64,000 nt of DNA, from positions 186,001 to 250,000 of the forward strand of contig NZ_LQPZ01000008.1 of NCBI RefSeq assembly GCF_002102395.1. Direction: 5' to 3'. The translations under genes were made by a program, and so were the position numbers. The notes beneath the pieces were generated by a model. The model saw only the letters and a program-made list of their open reading frames with translations. It searched no databases and was not told the origin of the DNA. The DNA is from Mycolicibacillus trivialis (GTDB lineage Bacteria > Actinomycetota > Actinomycetes > Mycobacteriales > Mycobacteriaceae). This document shows, piece by piece, positions 11,952 to 22,280 of the stretch. The stretch's first letter is position 1. Every line of letters starts with the position of its first letter.

Positions 11952-13295
11952 GTGGCCGGCCGCTGGGTTCTGCACCTGGACATGGACGCGTTCTTCGCCT
12001 CCGTGGAGCAGTTGGCCCGCCCGACCCTGCGCGGCCGCCCGGTACTGGTCGGCGGGCTCGGCGGGCGCGGCGTGGTGGCCGGCGCCAGCTACGAGTCCCG
12101 GGTGTTCGGGGCGCGCTCGGCGATGCCGATGCATCAGGCCCGCCGGCTCGTCGGTGCGGCCGCGGTGGTGCTGCCGCCGCGCGGCACCGTCTACCGGGTG
12201 GCCAGCGCCCGGGTGTTCGCCGTGGTGCGCGGGCTGATCCCGGTCGTCGAACAGCTCTCCTTCGACGAGGGCTTCGGGGAACCGGCCGAGCTGGCCGGCG
12301 CCGACGTCGCCACGGTGCGCGCCTTCTGCACCGAACTGCGGGCCCGGGTACGCGCCGAGACCGGCCTGGTGGCCTCGGTGGGTGCCGGGTCGGGCAAGCA
12401 GGTCGCCAAGATCGCCTCGGATCTGGCCAAACCCGACGGGCTGACCGTGGTGGACCCGGCCGAGGAACTGGCGCTGCTGCATTCGCTGCCGGTACGCCGG
12501 CTGTGGGGGATCGGCCCGGTGGCCGAGGAGAAGCTGCACCGGCTCGGCGTGGACACCATCGGCGCGCTGGCGGCGCTGTCGGACGCCGAGGTCGCCGACA
12601 TCCTGGGCGCCACCACCGGCCCGGCGCTGCACCGGCTGGCCCGCGGCATCGACGAGCGGCCGGTGGCCGAACGCGCCGAGGCCAAACAGATCAGCGCCGA
12701 ATCCACCTTCGCCGCCGACCTGACCACCCTCGAGCAGTTGCACGAGGTGATCGGCCGGATCGCCGAACACGCCCACCGCCGGCTGTGCCGCGACGGCCGC
12801 GGCGCCCGCACCGTGACGGTGAAGCTGCGCAAATCCGACATGGACATCCTGTCCCGCTCGGCGACCCTGCCGTACGCCACCACCGAGGTCGCCACCCTGC
12901 TCGGGGCGGCGCGGCGGCTGCTGCTCGACCCGCAGCAGGTCGGCCCGATCCGGCTGCTGGGGGTGGGGTTCTCCGGGCTGACCGAGGTGCGGCAGGAGTC
13001 GCTGTTCCCGGGCCTGGAGGCCCTGGACGTCCCGGCGGCGCCGGCCGTGACCCCCGCCCTGGCCGCCCCGGTCGAGACCGAAACCGGTTGGCGCATCGGC
13101 GACGACGTGACCCACCCATTGTTCGGGCACGGCTGGGTGCAGGGCGCCGGGCACGGCCGGGTGACGGTGCGCTTCGAGACCCGGACCACCGGGCCGGGAC
13201 CGGCGCGCACCCTGGCCGTCGACGATCCCGACCTGGCTCCGGCCGACCCGGTGGCCAGCCTGGACTGGCCGGCGCAGTTCACCGCCGGACCGTGA
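11952..13295 (+). CDS. dinX: Y-family DNA polymerase IV (DinX)
   Basis: A 447-residue translesion polymerase of the DinB family. The catalytic acidic residues are seen in [13 protein letters not shown] (D10) and LSFDEGF (D105-E106). The thumb helix-hairpin-helix region ([19 protein letters not shown]) and little-finger domain follow. QESLFPGL near residue 360 matches a beta-clamp-binding motif. About 90 further C-terminal residues ([18 protein letters not shown] onward) form an extra small beta domain seen in actinobacterial members. Its place directly after ileS matches M. tuberculosis Rv1537. An ATG 9 bases upstream is the alternative start. Confidence 0.92.
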   Translation: MAGRWVLHLDMDAFFASVEQLARPTLRGRPVLVGGLGGRGVVAGASYESRVFGARSAMPMHQARRLVGAAAVVLPPRGTVYRVASARVFAVVRGLIPVVEQLSFDEGFGEPAELAGADVATVRAFCTELRARVRAETGLVASVGAGSGKQVAKIASDLAKPDGLTVVDPAEELALLHSLPVRRLWGIGPVAEEKLHRLGVDTIGALAALSDAEVADILGATTGPALHRLARGIDERPVAERAEAKQISAESTFAADLTTLEQLHEVIGRIAEHAHRRLCRDGRGARTVTVKLRKSDMDILSRSATLPYATTEVATLLGAARRLLLDPQQVGPIRLLGVGFSGLTEVRQESLFPGLEALDVPAAPAVTPALAAPVETETGWRIGDDVTHPLFGHGWVQGAGHGRVTVRFETRTTGPGPARTLAVDDPDLAPADPVASLDWPAQFTAGP

Positions 13296-13353
13296 CGGCC
13301 GCGACCGAAATTCCGTGTCCGGCACCCTCGTCCGGCGGTGTTAGCGTGAGGCC

Positions 13354-13650
13354 ATGTTCACGAACGTGATCCGACTCGGTGTGGTGGCGTTGGCGGCCGG
13401 AGCGGTGGCGGTGTCGAGCGCCGGTGTCGCCGATGCCTGGCCGACCACCGTCACCCCGGAGATGCAGCAGTACATCGACAACGCCCGCGGCGCGGGCGCG
13501 ACCGGCGACGACGACACGCTGCTGTCCCAGGGCTATCTGGCCTGCCGGCTGCTCTACACCGGGCAGGGCGTGGCCGCGGCCGAGGCGGCCACCAGCCCGG
13601 CGGTGGTGGGCGCCGCGCGCGGCATGCTGTGCACCCAGGCGCCCGGCTGA
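13354..13650 (+). CDS. Small secreted protein, DUF732-like
   Basis: A 98-residue protein with a cleavable signal peptide of about 28 residues ending near VADAWP. The mature part has two cysteines (YLACRLL and GMLCTQ) spaced as in DUF732, a mycobacterial secreted family of unknown role; the two probably form a disulfide outside the cell. TAGCGT with 6 bases to the ATG gives a leaderless start. No operon partner is obvious apart from the tiny membrane ORF just downstream. Confidence 0.72.
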   Translation: MFTNVIRLGVVALAAGAVAVSSAGVADAWPTTVTPEMQQYIDNARGAGATGDDDTLLSQGYLACRLLYTGQGVAAAEAATSPAVVGAARGMLCTQAPG

Positions 13651-13666
13651 GCGAATCACGCGCCCC

Positions 13667-13825
13667 ATGCATATGTTCGGCGGTTTCTGGATCGACGTCA
13701 TCATCGGCTTCGTGGCGGGGCTGATCGTGGCGGTCGTCCTGTATCTCATCAACAACGACCTGACCGCCGATACCGAATCGCGTGCCTGCCCGACCGATTC
13801 GGTCGACGCCGCCGCGGTCAGATGA
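13667..13825 (+). CDS. Putative small single-span membrane protein
   Basis: A possible 52-residue protein starting MHMFGGFWID. Residues about 8-27 form one hydrophobic helix (DVIIGFVAGLIVAVVLYLI) followed by a short acidic tail with a single cysteine. There is no clear Shine-Dalgarno and the product is not recognised. Its last 8 bases overlap, in antisense, the 3' end of another small membrane ORF on the minus strand. The hydrophobic composition in a high-GC genome supports coding, but a chance ORF cannot be excluded. Confidence 0.4.
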   Translation: MHMFGGFWIDVIIGFVAGLIVAVVLYLINNDLTADTESRACPTDSVDAAAVR

Positions 13826-13988
13826 TCCAGCGGTCGATGGCGACCATCAGCACCGTGCCGACCAGCAGGCCGGCGCAGAACGCCAGCGCCGAAATCTGAT
13901 AGATCAGGTACTCCAGCATGCCGGCGCCCCAGTTGTAGAACGACAGCTGCTCCCGCAGTGTCTTCTTCCGGTAGTGCCTGCCGCCCAC
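13818..13988 (-). CDS. Putative small membrane protein coupled to ansA
   Basis: A 56-residue frame beginning with GTG at 13988, two bases after the ansA stop codon (TAG at 13993-13991), so translation would be coupled to ansA. It has a basic N-terminus (RHYRKKTLREQ), an aromatic stretch, then one or two hydrophobic segments (LIYQISALAFCAGLLVGTVL). A shorter form could start at the ATG at 13919. I do not recognise a family. Confidence 0.5.
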   Translation of the reverse strand: MGGRHYRKKTLREQLSFYNWGAGMLEYLIYQISALAFCAGLLVGTVLMVAIDRWII

Positions 13989-13990
13989 CG

Positions 13991-14920
13991 CTACCCCCAC
14001 CGCTCGATCGCCTCGGCCACCGGCACCCCGGCGGCCAGCGCCGCCATCATCAGCACCCGGGCCTGCGACGGGCGCAGCCGCGGCACCAGCACCGCCCCGG
14101 CGTCCAGCAGCGCGCGGCCCGGGCCGTAGGCGGGGCGGACCTGCCCGCCTGCCACCCGGGTCGAGACCGCCACCGTCACCCCGGCCGCACAGTGCCGGGC
14201 CACCGCCTCGATGACCGGCGGCCCGGCGTTGCCGGTGCCCAGCGCCTCGAGCACCAGCCCGCGCGCCCCGGCGGCCACCCCGGCGTCCAGCGCCGTGCCG
14301 TCGGCGCCGGGGTAGACCGCGACGATGTCCACCCGCGGCGGATCGGCCGCCCCGGCCAGCTGCGGGCGCTCCTTGGCCGCGGTGAACTCGACCGCGCCGT
14401 CGACCACCGCCCCGAGCACCGGGCCGGCGAACCCGACCAGTTCGGTGGTGGTGGTCTTGACCACCCCGAGCGGGGCCAACACCCGCCCGGCGAAGCACAC
14501 CAGCACGCCGCGCCCGGCGGCGTCGGGGCTGGTGGCCACCGCCAGCGCGTCACGCAGGTTGCCCGGCCCGTCGGCGTCGGGGGCGTCGCCGCTGCGCTGC
14601 GCCCCGGTGACCACCACCGGCGCCGCGCCGGCGTAGGTCAGCTCCAGCCACAGCGCGGTCTCCTCGATGCTGTCGGTGCCGTGGGTGACCACCACCCCGC
14701 CGTCCCCGGCCGCGGCGGTCACCGCCGCACCGATCCGCTGCCAGTCCACCGGGGTCAGCGCCGCGCTGTCGGCGGCCAGCAGGTCGACCACCCGCACCGG
14801 CCGGTCGCCGGCTAGCCCGGCGACCAGCTCCGCGCCGGAGCGGGTGGGGCGCAGCACGCCGTGCCCATCGTCGCTGGTGGCGATCGTTCCTCCGGTGGTG
14901 ATGACGGTCAGGGTGGACAT
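13991..14920 (-). CDS. ansA: L-asparaginase (type II-like)
   Basis: A 309-residue asparaginase hydrolysing L-asparagine to aspartate and ammonia. Both catalytic threonine boxes are present: VITTGGTIA at the N-terminus (residues 5-13) and [15 protein letters not shown] near residue 80. The sequence resembles M. tuberculosis AnsA (Rv1538c) throughout, including the C-terminal [15 protein letters not shown]. There is no signal peptide, but the mycobacterial enzyme has been linked to acid resistance through ammonia release. The ATG at 14920 sits 6 bases after GATGAT, a mirror image of the lspA promoter on the other strand. It is transcribed divergently from lspA. Confidence 0.94.
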   Translation of the reverse strand: MSTLTVITTGGTIATSDDGHGVLRPTRSGAELVAGLAGDRPVRVVDLLAADSAALTPVDWQRIGAAVTAAAGDGGVVVTHGTDSIEETALWLELTYAGAAPVVVTGAQRSGDAPDADGPGNLRDALAVATSPDAAGRGVLVCFAGRVLAPLGVVKTTTTELVGFAGPVLGAVVDGAVEFTAAKERPQLAGAADPPRVDIVAVYPGADGTALDAGVAAGARGLVLEALGTGNAGPPVIEAVARHCAAGVTVAVSTRVAGGQVRPAYGPGRALLDAGAVLVPRLRPSQARVLMMAALAAGVPVAEAIERWG

Positions 14921-14926
14921 GGCCCG

Positions 14927-14970
14927 ATCATCCCCCACGGCGTCGGCGGCGAACCCGGTTGGGGGATGAT
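14927..14970. promoter_or_regulatory. Divergent leaderless promoters of ansA and lspA
   Basis: On the minus strand GATGAT lies 6 bases before the ansA ATG; on the plus strand GATGAT (14965-14970) lies 7 bases before the lspA GTG. Both deviate from TANNNT only at the first base. The two sites are about 30 bases apart and each is preceded by a G-run. Confidence 0.4.
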
Positions 14971-14977
14971 GGGAACC

Positions 14978-15547
14978 GTGGCCGACGAATCAACGGACTC
15001 CGCGGAGACCGCGAGCGCTGCGACCAGCGACGACGCCGCGACCAAACCACCGCGCCGGCTGCGGCTGCTGCTGTCGGTGGCCGCGGTCGTGCTCGCGGTC
15101 GACATCGTCACCAAGGTGCTGGCGGTGCGCCTGCTCACCCCCGGCCAGCCGGTGTCGATCATCGGCGACACCGTCACCTGGACGCTGGTGCGCAACTCCG
15201 GGGCGGCGTTCTCGATGGCGACCGGCTACACCTGGCTGCTCACCCTGATCGCAACCGGCGTGGTGGTCGGCATCGTGTGGATGGGCCGTCGGCTGGTGTC
15301 GCCGTGGTGGGCGATCGGGCTGGGCATGATCCTGGGCGGCGCGATGGGCAACCTGGTCGACCGGTTCTTCCGCTCCCCGGGCCCGCTGCAGGGCCACGTG
15401 GTGGACTTCCTGTCGATCGGCTGGTGGCCGGTGTTCAACGTCGCCGACCCGGCCGTGGTCGGCGGCGCCATCCTGCTGGTGGCGCTGTCACTGCTCGGCT
15501 TCGACTTCGACACCGTGGGACGGCAGCAGGCCGACACCCCGAAATGA
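14978..15547 (+). CDS. lspA: Lipoprotein signal peptidase II
   Basis: A 189-residue membrane aspartic peptidase that removes signal peptides from prolipoproteins. After a polar N-terminal tail of about 30 residues there are four membrane spans. Conserved boxes are [29 protein letters not shown] (first catalytic Asp) and [11 protein letters not shown] (second catalytic Asp). The GTG at 14978 is favoured by the upstream GATGAT-N7 arrangement; ATG codons at 14966 and 14969 are in frame. It overlaps the next gene by 4 bases (ATGA). Substrates within the window include the lipoproteins at 7883 and 17528. Confidence 0.93.
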   Translation: MADESTDSAETASAATSDDAATKPPRRLRLLLSVAAVVLAVDIVTKVLAVRLLTPGQPVSIIGDTVTWTLVRNSGAAFSMATGYTWLLTLIATGVVVGIVWMGRRLVSPWWAIGLGMILGGAMGNLVDRFFRSPGPLQGHVVDFLSIGWWPVFNVADPAVVGGAILLVALSLLGFDFDTVGRQQADTPK

Positions 15548-16470
15548 CCGACCGGGCGATGCCGGTGCCCGAAGGCCTGGCGGGCATGCGGGTGGACGCC
15601 GGGCTGGCCCGGCTGCTGGGCCTGTCGCGCACCGCGGTGGCCACCATCGCCGAGACCGGGGGAGTCGAACTCGACGGCTCGCCGGTGGGCAAATCCGACC
15701 GGCTCACCGCTGGGGCGTGGCTGCAGGTGCGGCTGCCCGAGCCGGCCGCGCCGCCGCAGAACACCCCGGTCGAGGTGGAGGGCATGACGGTTCTCTACTC
15801 CGACGAGGACATCGTCGCGGTGGACAAACCGCCCGGGGTGGCCGCGCACGCCTCGGTCGGCTGGACCGGCCCGACGGTGCTCGGCGGGCTGGCCGCCGCC
15901 GGCTACCGGATCACCACCTCCGGGGTGCCGGAGCGCCAAGGCATCGTGCAGCGGCTGGACGTGGGCACCTCCGGGGTGATGGTGGTGGCGCTGTCCGAAC
16001 GGGCCTACACCGCGCTGAAGCGGGCGTTCAAGGCCCGCACCGTCGAGAAGCGCTACCACGCCCTGGTGCAGGGCCACCCGGACCCGTCCAGCGGCACCAT
16101 CGACGCACCGATCGGGCGGCACCGCGGCCACGACTGGAAGTTCGCGGTCACCGAGCGCGGCCGCGACAGCCGCACCCACTACGACACCCTGGAGGCGTTC
16201 GTCGCCGCCAGCCTGCTCGACGTGCACCTGGAGACCGGCCGCACCCACCAGATCCGGGTGCACTTCGCCGCCCTGCACCACCCGTGCTGCGGGGACCTGA
16301 CCTACGGCGCCGACCCGGTGCTGGCCGGCACGCTGGGCCTGGAACGGCAATGGCTGCACGCGGTCTCGCTGGCGTTCACCCATCCCGGCGACGGCCGCCG
16401 GATGGAGATCACCAGCGAGTACCCGGCCGACCTGGAACACGCGCTGGCGGTGCTGCGCGCCCGCGGTTAG
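15544..16470 (+). CDS. RluA/RluD-family pseudouridine synthase
   Basis: A 308-residue RNA pseudouridine synthase. An N-terminal S4 RNA-binding domain (about 1-75, [18 protein letters not shown]) precedes the catalytic domain with [16 protein letters not shown], the RluA-type active-site motif carrying the catalytic Asp; the usual first His is Gln here. [15 protein letters not shown] is the second conserved box. It probably modifies 23S rRNA (RluD-like, positions 1911/1915/1917). The ATG overlaps the lspA stop by 4 bases, the same coupling as lspA-Rv1540 in M. tuberculosis. Its stop overlaps the stop of the convergent propeller lipoprotein. Confidence 0.9.
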   Translation: MTDRAMPVPEGLAGMRVDAGLARLLGLSRTAVATIAETGGVELDGSPVGKSDRLTAGAWLQVRLPEPAAPPQNTPVEVEGMTVLYSDEDIVAVDKPPGVAAHASVGWTGPTVLGGLAAAGYRITTSGVPERQGIVQRLDVGTSGVMVVALSERAYTALKRAFKARTVEKRYHALVQGHPDPSSGTIDAPIGRHRGHDWKFAVTERGRDSRTHYDTLEAFVAASLLDVHLETGRTHQIRVHFAALHHPCCGDLTYGADPVLAGTLGLERQWLHAVSLAFTHPGDGRRMEITSEYPADLEHALAVLRARG

Positions 16471-17528
16471 GCCGGCGGGGGCACGTCCAGCGGCAGCACG
16501 TCCACGCTGGCCGAGCTCGGCGGGAACGGCGAGTAGCTGATCCCGGCCGGGTGCGCGCCGACCGGGACGGTGGTGTCCTCGGCGGGCGGGTCCAGGGCGA
16601 CCACCGAGACGGTGTCGTCGGCGCTGTTGGTGACCCAGGCGTGGCTGCCCGCCTCGTCGACGGTCACCCCGTGCGGCCCGGTGCCGGTGGCCACCGATTG
16701 GCGCACGGTCATCGCGGCGGTGTCGATCAGCGACACCGTGGTGCCGGGCTTGTCGGGGGTGCCCTCGTTGGCCGAGAGCACGGTGGCCCCGTCCGGGGTG
16801 AGCGCCAGCTGCACCGGGACGGCCGGGACCCCGACCGATCCGACCACCTCGCGGGTCTGCAGGTCCACCTTGACCACCGACGGCGGGTCGGCGACCCCGG
16901 CGTAGCCGTGCCTGCCGTCCGGGCTCACCGCCACCTGTACCGTTCCCGGCCCCACCGGGACCGAGCCGGTGACCGTGTCGGTGGCCGGGTCGATCAGATC
17001 CAGCGCCCCGCTGCCGGTGTTGGCGACCACCAGCACCGAACCGTCGGGCGCGGGCCGCAGCCCGTGCGGGCTGCCGTGCACCTCGATGCGGCCCAGCGGC
17101 TGCAGCCCGGGCGCCTGGTAGACCCAGACGGCCCCGTCGTCGGCGGCCGTCACGTAGACCTTGCCCGCGGTCTCCACCACGTGCGCCGGGTGCGCGCCGG
17201 TGCGGGCGATCCCGGTGACCGAGTAGGTGACCGGGTCCAGCGCCACCACGGTGTCGTCGGCCTGCACCGCGTAGACCGTCATCCCGTCCGGGCTGACCTG
17301 CACGTTGTGCGGGTTGACCAGCCCGGTGAGGGTGACGGTGACGGTGCTGCTCGCCGCGTCGATGACGGTGAGGCTGTCGGCGCCGTCGTCGGCCACCCAC
17401 ACCGAGCCCACCGCCGGGCTGGCGGTGGGCGCCGTGCTGCTCTCCGAACCCGACCGGTCACCGGCGTCGCACCCGGTCGCCAGCCCGAGGGCCAGCGCCG
17501 CGGCCAGCGCGACCAGCCGGCGGCTCAC
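16467..17528 (-). CDS. YVTN beta-propeller lipoprotein
   Basis: A 353-residue predicted lipoprotein: signal peptide with lipobox LATGC (C20), a Ser/Thr-rich linker, then repeated beta-propeller blades of the YVTN/NHL-like kind. Units such as [38 protein letters not shown] and [10 protein letters not shown] recur about every 42 residues, making a six- or seven-bladed propeller on the outer membrane face. The GTG overlaps the stop of the upstream dodecin-like gene by 4 bases (GTGA), so the two are translationally coupled. Ligand unknown. Confidence 0.8.
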   Translation of the reverse strand: MSRRLVALAAALALGLATGCDAGDRSGSESSTAPTASPAVGSVWVADDGADSLTVIDAASSTVTVTLTGLVNPHNVQVSPDGMTVYAVQADDTVVALDPVTYSVTGIARTGAHPAHVVETAGKVYVTAADDGAVWVYQAPGLQPLGRIEVHGSPHGLRPAPDGSVLVVANTGSGALDLIDPATDTVTGSVPVGPGTVQVAVSPDGRHGYAGVADPPSVVKVDLQTREVVGSVGVPAVPVQLALTPDGATVLSANEGTPDKPGTTVSLIDTAAMTVRQSVATGTGPHGVTVDEAGSHAWVTNSADDTVSVVALDPPAEDTTVPVGAHPAGISYSPFPPSSASVDVLPLDVPPPA

Positions 17529-17746
17529 TGCGCGGAGTTCTGCGGCGGCCTGATCTTGAACGAGATCCGCAGCTTGGTGCGGTAGGTGATCTTGCCGGCT
17601 TCGTCGAGGGCCATGTCCTGTTCGACGACCTCGGCGACCCGGACGTCGTGGATGGTGTGCTGGGCCCGACGCACCGCCTCGGCCGCCGCGTCCTCCCACG
17701 ACACCGGGCTGGTCCCGATCAGCTCGGTGACCTTGTACACGCTCAT
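17525..17746 (-). CDS. Dodecin-like protein (SecE2/Rv0379 type)
   Basis: A 73-residue dodecin-fold protein starting MSVYKVTELIGTSP. It resembles M. tuberculosis Rv0379 (once called SecE2), a dodecin homologue reported to bind calcium rather than flavin. The Trp and Gln that stack flavin in true dodecins are missing, and the sequence ends in a basic ISFKIRPP tail. A strong Shine-Dalgarno (GAGGAGG) precedes the ATG by 6 bases. It heads a two-gene unit with the propeller lipoprotein. Confidence 0.85.
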   Translation of the reverse strand: MSVYKVTELIGTSPVSWEDAAAEAVRRAQHTIHDVRVAEVVEQDMALDEAGKITYRTKLRISFKIRPPQNSAQ

Positions 17747-17755
17747 TCGCTGCCT

Positions 17756-17782
17756 CCTCAAGCTTCCGCGAACCCTCAAGCT
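17756..17782. repeat. Pair of 9-bp direct repeats before dodecin-like gene
   Basis: CCTCAAGCT occurs at 17756-17764 and 17774-17782, start-to-start 18 bases. The proximal copy overlaps the Shine-Dalgarno of the minus-strand dodecin-like gene. It could be a regulator site; nothing else supports this. Confidence 0.3.
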
Positions 17783-17901
17783 AGAACAGGTGGGGCGGTG
17801 CTGTCCGGGCAACCCCGGATTCCGTCGCGGCGCGCCCGGGGTGGGCCGGGGCCGGCCCGACACACGGGGCCGACACGCCCGACCGCGTCGGAGGCCGAGC
17901 C

Positions 17902-17907
17902 TAGACT
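17902..17907 (+). promoter_or_regulatory. -10 element of dnaE1
   Basis: TAGACT, 9 bases before the dnaE1 ATG. The leader would be absent or only a few bases long; no Shine-Dalgarno is present. Confidence 0.4.
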
Positions 17908-17916
17908 GGGCTGCCT

Positions 17917-20900
17917 ATGGACCGTTCCTTCGTGCATCTGCACAACCACACCGAGTTCTCGATGCTCGACGGTGCCGCGAAGATCGGCCCGATGCTGGCC
18001 GAGGCGCAGCGCCTCGGCATGCCCGCGGTCGGCATGACCGACCACGGAAACATGTTCGGCGCCAGCGACTTCTACAACGCGGCCACCGACGCCGGGATCA
18101 AACCGATCATCGGGGTGGAGGCCTACGTCGCGCCCGGCTCCCGGTTCGACACCAAACGGGTGCGCTGGGGCGACCCGAGCCAGAAGAGCGACGACGTCTC
18201 CGGCAGCGGCGCCTACACCCACCTGACCATGGTCGCCGAGAACGCCACCGGCCTGCGCAACCTGTTCAAGCTGTCCTCGCTGGCCTCGTTCGAGGGCCAG
18301 CTGGGCAAGTGGTCGCGGATGGACGCCGAGATCCTCGCCGAGCACTCCGCGGGCATCATCGCCACCACCGGCTGCCCGTCCGGGGAGGTGCAGACCCGGC
18401 TGCGGCTCGGGCAGTTCCGGGAGGCGGTGGAGTCGGCCGCCATGTGGCGGGAGATCTTCGGGCCGGACAACTACTTCCTGGAGTTGATGGACCACGGCCT
18501 GCAGATCGAGCAACGGGTGCGCGACGGCCTGCTGGAGATCGGGCGGACACTCAACATCGCGCCGCTGGCCACCAACGACTGCCACTACGTGACCCGCGAC
18601 GCCGCCCAGGGCCACGAGGCGCTGCTGTGCATTCAGACCGGCAAGACCCTGTCGGACCCGACCCGGTTCAAGTTCGACGGCGACGGCTACTACCTGAAGT
18701 CGGCCGCCGAGATGCGGGCGCTGTGGGACCAGCAGGTGCCCGGCGCCTGCGACTCGACCCTGCTGATCGCCGAGCGGGTGGAGTCCTACGCCGAGGTGTG
18801 GACCCCGCGCAACCGGATGCCGGTCTTCCCTGTGCCCGACGGCCACGACCCGGCGTCCTGGCTGCGCCACGAGGTCGACGCCGGGCTGGCCGCCCGGTTC
18901 CCGGCCGGGGTGCCCGACGGCTACGCCGAGCGGGCCGGCTACGAGATCGAGGTGATCTGCAACGCCGGGTTCCCGTCCTACTTCCTCATCGTCGCCGACC
19001 TGATCAACTACGCCCGGTCGGTGGGCATCCGGGTGGGGCCCGGCCGCGGCTCGGCCGCCGGGTCGCTGGTGGCCTACGCGCTGCGCATCACCGACATCGA
19101 CCCGATCCCGCACGGTCTGCTGTTCGAGCGGTTCCTCAATCCGGAACGCACCTCGATGCCCGACATCGACATCGACTTCGACGACCGGCGCCGCGGTGAG
19201 ATGGTGCGCTACGCCGCCGACAAGTGGGGCAGCGACCGGGTGGCCCAGGTCATCACCTTCGGCACCATCAAAACGAAAGCGGCGCTGAAGGATTCGGCGC
19301 GGGTGCACTACGGGCAGCCGGGTTTCGCGATCGCCGACCGGATTTCCAAGGCGCTGCCGCCGCCGATCATGGCCAAGGACATCCCACTGTCGGGGATCAC
19401 CGATCCGACCCACGAGCGGTACAAGGAGGCCGCCGAGGTCCGCGGCCTGATCGACACCGACCCCGACGTGCGCACGATCTACCAGACCGCGCTGAGCCTG
19501 GAGGGGCTGGTCCGCAACGCCGGGGTGCACGCCTGCGCGGTGATCATGAGCTCCGAGCCGCTCATCGACGCGATCCCGCTGTGGAAGCGCCCGCAGGACG
19601 GCGCGATCATCACCGGCTGGGACTACCCGTCGTGCGAGGCGATCGGCCTGCTGAAGATGGACTTCCTCGGGCTGCGCAACCTGACCATCATCGGCGACGC
19701 CATCGACAACATCAAAGCCAACCGGGGCATCGACCTGGACCTGGAGTCGGTGCCGATGGACGACCCGGCCACCTATGAACTGCTGGGCCGCGGCGACACG
19801 CTCGGGGTGTTCCAGCTCGACGGCGGTCCGATGCGCGACCTGCTGCGGCGCATGCAGCCCACCGGGTTCGACGACATCGTCGCGGTGCTCGCGCTGTACC
19901 GGCCCGGCCCGATGGGCCAGAACGCGCACAACGACTACGCCGACCGCAAGAACGGCCGCCAAGCGGTCAAACCCATCCACCCGGAGCTGGCCGAGCCGCT
20001 CGCGGAGATCCTGGCCGAGACCTACGGGCTGATCGTCTACCAGGAACAGATCATGCGGATCGCGCAGAAGGTGGCCGGCTACTCACTGGCCCGCGCCGAC
20101 ATCCTGCGCAAGGCGATGGGCAAGAAGAAGGCCGAGGTGCTCGAGGCGGAGTTCTCCGGCTTCTCCGAGGGGATGACGGCCAACGGGTTCTCCACCGCGG
20201 CGATCAAGGCGCTGTGGGACACCGTGCTGCCGTTCGCCGGGTACGCGTTCAACAAGTCGCACGCCGCCGGCTACGGCCTGGTCTCCTACTGGACCGCCTA
20301 CCTGAAGGCCAACTACCCGGCGGAATACATGGCCGGGCTGCTGACCTCGGTCGGCGACGACAAGGACAAGGCGGCGGTCTACCTGGCCGACTGCCGACGG
20401 CTGGGCATCACCGTGATGCCGCCCGACGTCAACGAGTCCGGGATGAACTTCGCCTCGGTGGGCTCCGACATCCGCTACGGGCTCGGCGCGGTGCGCAACG
20501 TCGGCACCAACGTGGTCAACGCGCTGATCGCCAGCCGCACCGAGAAGGGCAAGTTCACCGACTTCTCCGACTACCTGAACAAGATCGACATCGCCGCCTG
20601 CAACAAGAAGGTCACCGAGTCGCTGATCAAGGCCGGCGCGTTCGACTCGCTCGACCATCCGCGCAAGGGCCTGTTCCTGGTGCACGCCGACGCGGTGGAG
20701 TCGGTGCTGGGCACCAAGAAGGCCGCCGCGATGGGCCAGTTCGACCTGTTCGGCGGCGGCGACGCGGCCGGCGGCGACGCGGTGTTCACCATCCGGGTGC
20801 CCGACGAGGAGTGGGACGACAAGCACAAGCTGGCGCTGGAACGCGAGATGCTCGGCCTGTACGTCTCCGGGCATCCGCTGACCGGGGTGGCGCACCTGCT

Positions 20901-21450
20901 GGCCGCCCAGGTCGACACCCAGATCCCGGCGATCCTGGAGGGCGCGGTGGCCAACGACTCGCAGGTGCGGGTCGGCGGCATCCTGGCGTCGGTGAACCGG
21001 CGGGTCAACCGCAACGGCATGCCGTGGGCGTCGGCGCAGGTGGAGGACCTCACCGGCGGCATCGAGGTGATGTTCTTCCCGCACACCTATTCCGCCTACG
21101 GCGCCGAGATCGCCGACGACGCGGTGGTGCTGGTCAGCGGCAAGGTGCGCATCCAGGACGACCGGATCGCGCTGATCGCCAACGAGCTGGTGGTGCCGGA
21201 CTTCTCCGCCGGGGCGGCCGACCGGCCGCTGGCGGTGAGCCTGCCGACCCGGCAGTGCACCATCGACAAGGTCAGCGCGCTCAAGCAGGTGCTGACCCGC
21301 CACCCGGGCACCGCTCAGGTGCAGCTGCGGCTGGTCAACGGCGACCGGGTGACGGTGCTGGAGCTGGACTCCTCGTGGCGGGTCACCCCGTCCTCGGCGC
21401 TGATGGGCGACCTCAAGGCACTGCTCGGGCCGGGCTGTTTGAGCGGCTGA
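17917..21450 (+). CDS. dnaE1: DNA polymerase III alpha subunit (replicative)
   Basis: An 1177-residue C-family polymerase, the main chromosomal replicase. The N-terminal PHP domain ([18 protein letters not shown], then [10 protein letters not shown] and TNDCHYV) carries proofreading activity in mycobacterial DnaE1. The catalytic palm has PDIDIDF near residue 410 and the fingers [16 protein letters not shown]. The C-terminal OB fold ([15 protein letters not shown]) and tail follow. Length and sequence match DnaE1 (Rv1547) rather than the damage-inducible DnaE2, which is shorter. The ATG follows TAGACT by 9 bases. Confidence 0.97.
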   Translation: MDRSFVHLHNHTEFSMLDGAAKIGPMLAEAQRLGMPAVGMTDHGNMFGASDFYNAATDAGIKPIIGVEAYVAPGSRFDTKRVRWGDPSQKSDDVSGSGAYTHLTMVAENATGLRNLFKLSSLASFEGQLGKWSRMDAEILAEHSAGIIATTGCPSGEVQTRLRLGQFREAVESAAMWREIFGPDNYFLELMDHGLQIEQRVRDGLLEIGRTLNIAPLATNDCHYVTRDAAQGHEALLCIQTGKTLSDPTRFKFDGDGYYLKSAAEMRALWDQQVPGACDSTLLIAERVESYAEVWTPRNRMPVFPVPDGHDPASWLRHEVDAGLAARFPAGVPDGYAERAGYEIEVICNAGFPSYFLIVADLINYARSVGIRVGPGRGSAAGSLVAYALRITDIDPIPHGLLFERFLNPERTSMPDIDIDFDDRRRGEMVRYAADKWGSDRVAQVITFGTIKTKAALKDSARVHYGQPGFAIADRISKALPPPIMAKDIPLSGITDPTHERYKEAAEVRGLIDTDPDVRTIYQTALSLEGLVRNAGVHACAVIMSSEPLIDAIPLWKRPQDGAIITGWDYPSCEAIGLLKMDFLGLRNLTIIGDAIDNIKANRGIDLDLESVPMDDPATYELLGRGDTLGVFQLDGGPMRDLLRRMQPTGFDDIVAVLALYRPGPMGQNAHNDYADRKNGRQAVKPIHPELAEPLAEILAETYGLIVYQEQIMRIAQKVAGYSLARADILRKAMGKKKAEVLEAEFSGFSEGMTANGFSTAAIKALWDTVLPFAGYAFNKSHAAGYGLVSYWTAYLKANYPAEYMAGLLTSVGDDKDKAAVYLADCRRLGITVMPPDVNESGMNFASVGSDIRYGLGAVRNVGTNVVNALIASRTEKGKFTDFSDYLNKIDIAACNKKVTESLIKAGAFDSLDHPRKGLFLVHADAVESVLGTKKAAAMGQFDLFGGGDAAGGDAVFTIRVPDEEWDDKHKLALEREMLGLYVSGHPLTGVAHLLAAQVDTQIPAILEGAVANDSQVRVGGILASVNRRVNRNGMPWASAQVEDLTGGIEVMFFPHTYSAYGAEIADDAVVLVSGKVRIQDDRIALIANELVVPDFSAGAADRPLAVSLPTRQCTIDKVSALKQVLTRHPGTAQVQLRLVNGDRVTVLELDSSWRVTPSSALMGDLKALLGPGCLSG

Positions 21451-21461
21451 ACCGCCCGGGC

Positions 21462-22199
21462 TCAGCCGTCCTGCGGTTCGGCCTCCGCGGTCGCTGACAC
21501 CTCGGTGGTCTCCGGCGCGTCGGTGGCCTCGGTGGGCTCGGTGGCCTCGGTGGGCTCAGCCGTTGTCGCGGCCGGGGCACCCGGCGCCCGGTCCGGGTCG
21601 AGCACCTCGTCGATGATGTAGATCTGGGCGTTGCGGGCCTGGATGCCGCCGCAGACCACCTTGGCGGTGTCGTTGACCTCGATGTCGCCGCCCTTGCCGG
21701 TGATCTTGATCAGCGCGCCGTCCTGGGTGGGCCGCTGCCCGTGCACGTCGTCGGGGCCGAGCAGGCCGAGGAACACGTGGTAGTAGCCGAACCGGGTCAG
21801 CTCCTCGACACTGGATTCCTTCAGCGCCTGCAGCTTGGCCGGCGGCATCGCCGCGAACGCCTCGTTGGACGGGGCGAACACCACATACAGCCCGTTTTCC
21901 AGCACCGGGATGATGTTGGCGCCCGGGTTGACCCCGCCGGCGATCAGCGAGTTGAACGTGGAGATCTCCGGGATGGCGGCCAGCGCCGGGCCGACGGTGC
22001 CGCTGTTGAGGCTCTTCCAGTCCGGCACCGCCTTCTTGAAGTCGTCGCAGCCGGGGCCCTGCGGGTCGGGGATCCGCGCGACCGGCGTGGTGGGCTCGGT
22101 CTGCGGGTCGGCGCCCGCGGTCACGGCCAGCGGCAGCGAGACCGCGAGCGCGGCCACCGCGGCGGCCACTCCGAGTGTTTTCCCGGCACGAAACTTCAC
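21462..22199 (-). CDS. Secreted fasciclin (FAS1) domain protein
   Basis: A 245-residue exported protein with an N-terminal signal sequence (to about ADPQTE) and one FAS1 domain, the fold of mycobacterial MPT70/MPT83. YVVFAPSNEAFAAMPP matches the H1 box and the FGYYHVF segment the YH motif; NDTAKVVCGGIQARNAQIYIIDEVLDP is the end of the fold. The last 40 residues are a Thr/Glu-rich tail with EPTEAT-type repeats. The GTG at 22199 is chosen because AAGGAG lies 6 bases upstream; an upstream ATG at 22229 would add ten residues. FAS1 proteins act in adhesion; no lipobox is seen. Confidence 0.85.
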   Translation of the reverse strand: MKFRAGKTLGVAAAVAALAVSLPLAVTAGADPQTEPTTPVARIPDPQGPGCDDFKKAVPDWKSLNSGTVGPALAAIPEISTFNSLIAGGVNPGANIIPVLENGLYVVFAPSNEAFAAMPPAKLQALKESSVEELTRFGYYHVFLGLLGPDDVHGQRPTQDGALIKITGKGGDIEVNDTAKVVCGGIQARNAQIYIIDEVLDPDRAPGAPAATTAEPTEATEPTEATDAPETTEVSATAEAEPQDG

Positions 22200-22280
22200 A
22201 ATCGACTCCTTCGTCAGGTCGTAAGGCATGGTAAGGGCAGCCCGTATCCGTAACCAAAGTCGCGTCGCGGCGCGGATTCG

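Noticed and set aside
21480..21560. Repeat in the fasciclin gene tail as a mobile or VNTR element
   Set aside because: It codes for Thr/Glu-rich EPTEAT-type repeats in frame, a low-complexity protein tail and not a separate element.
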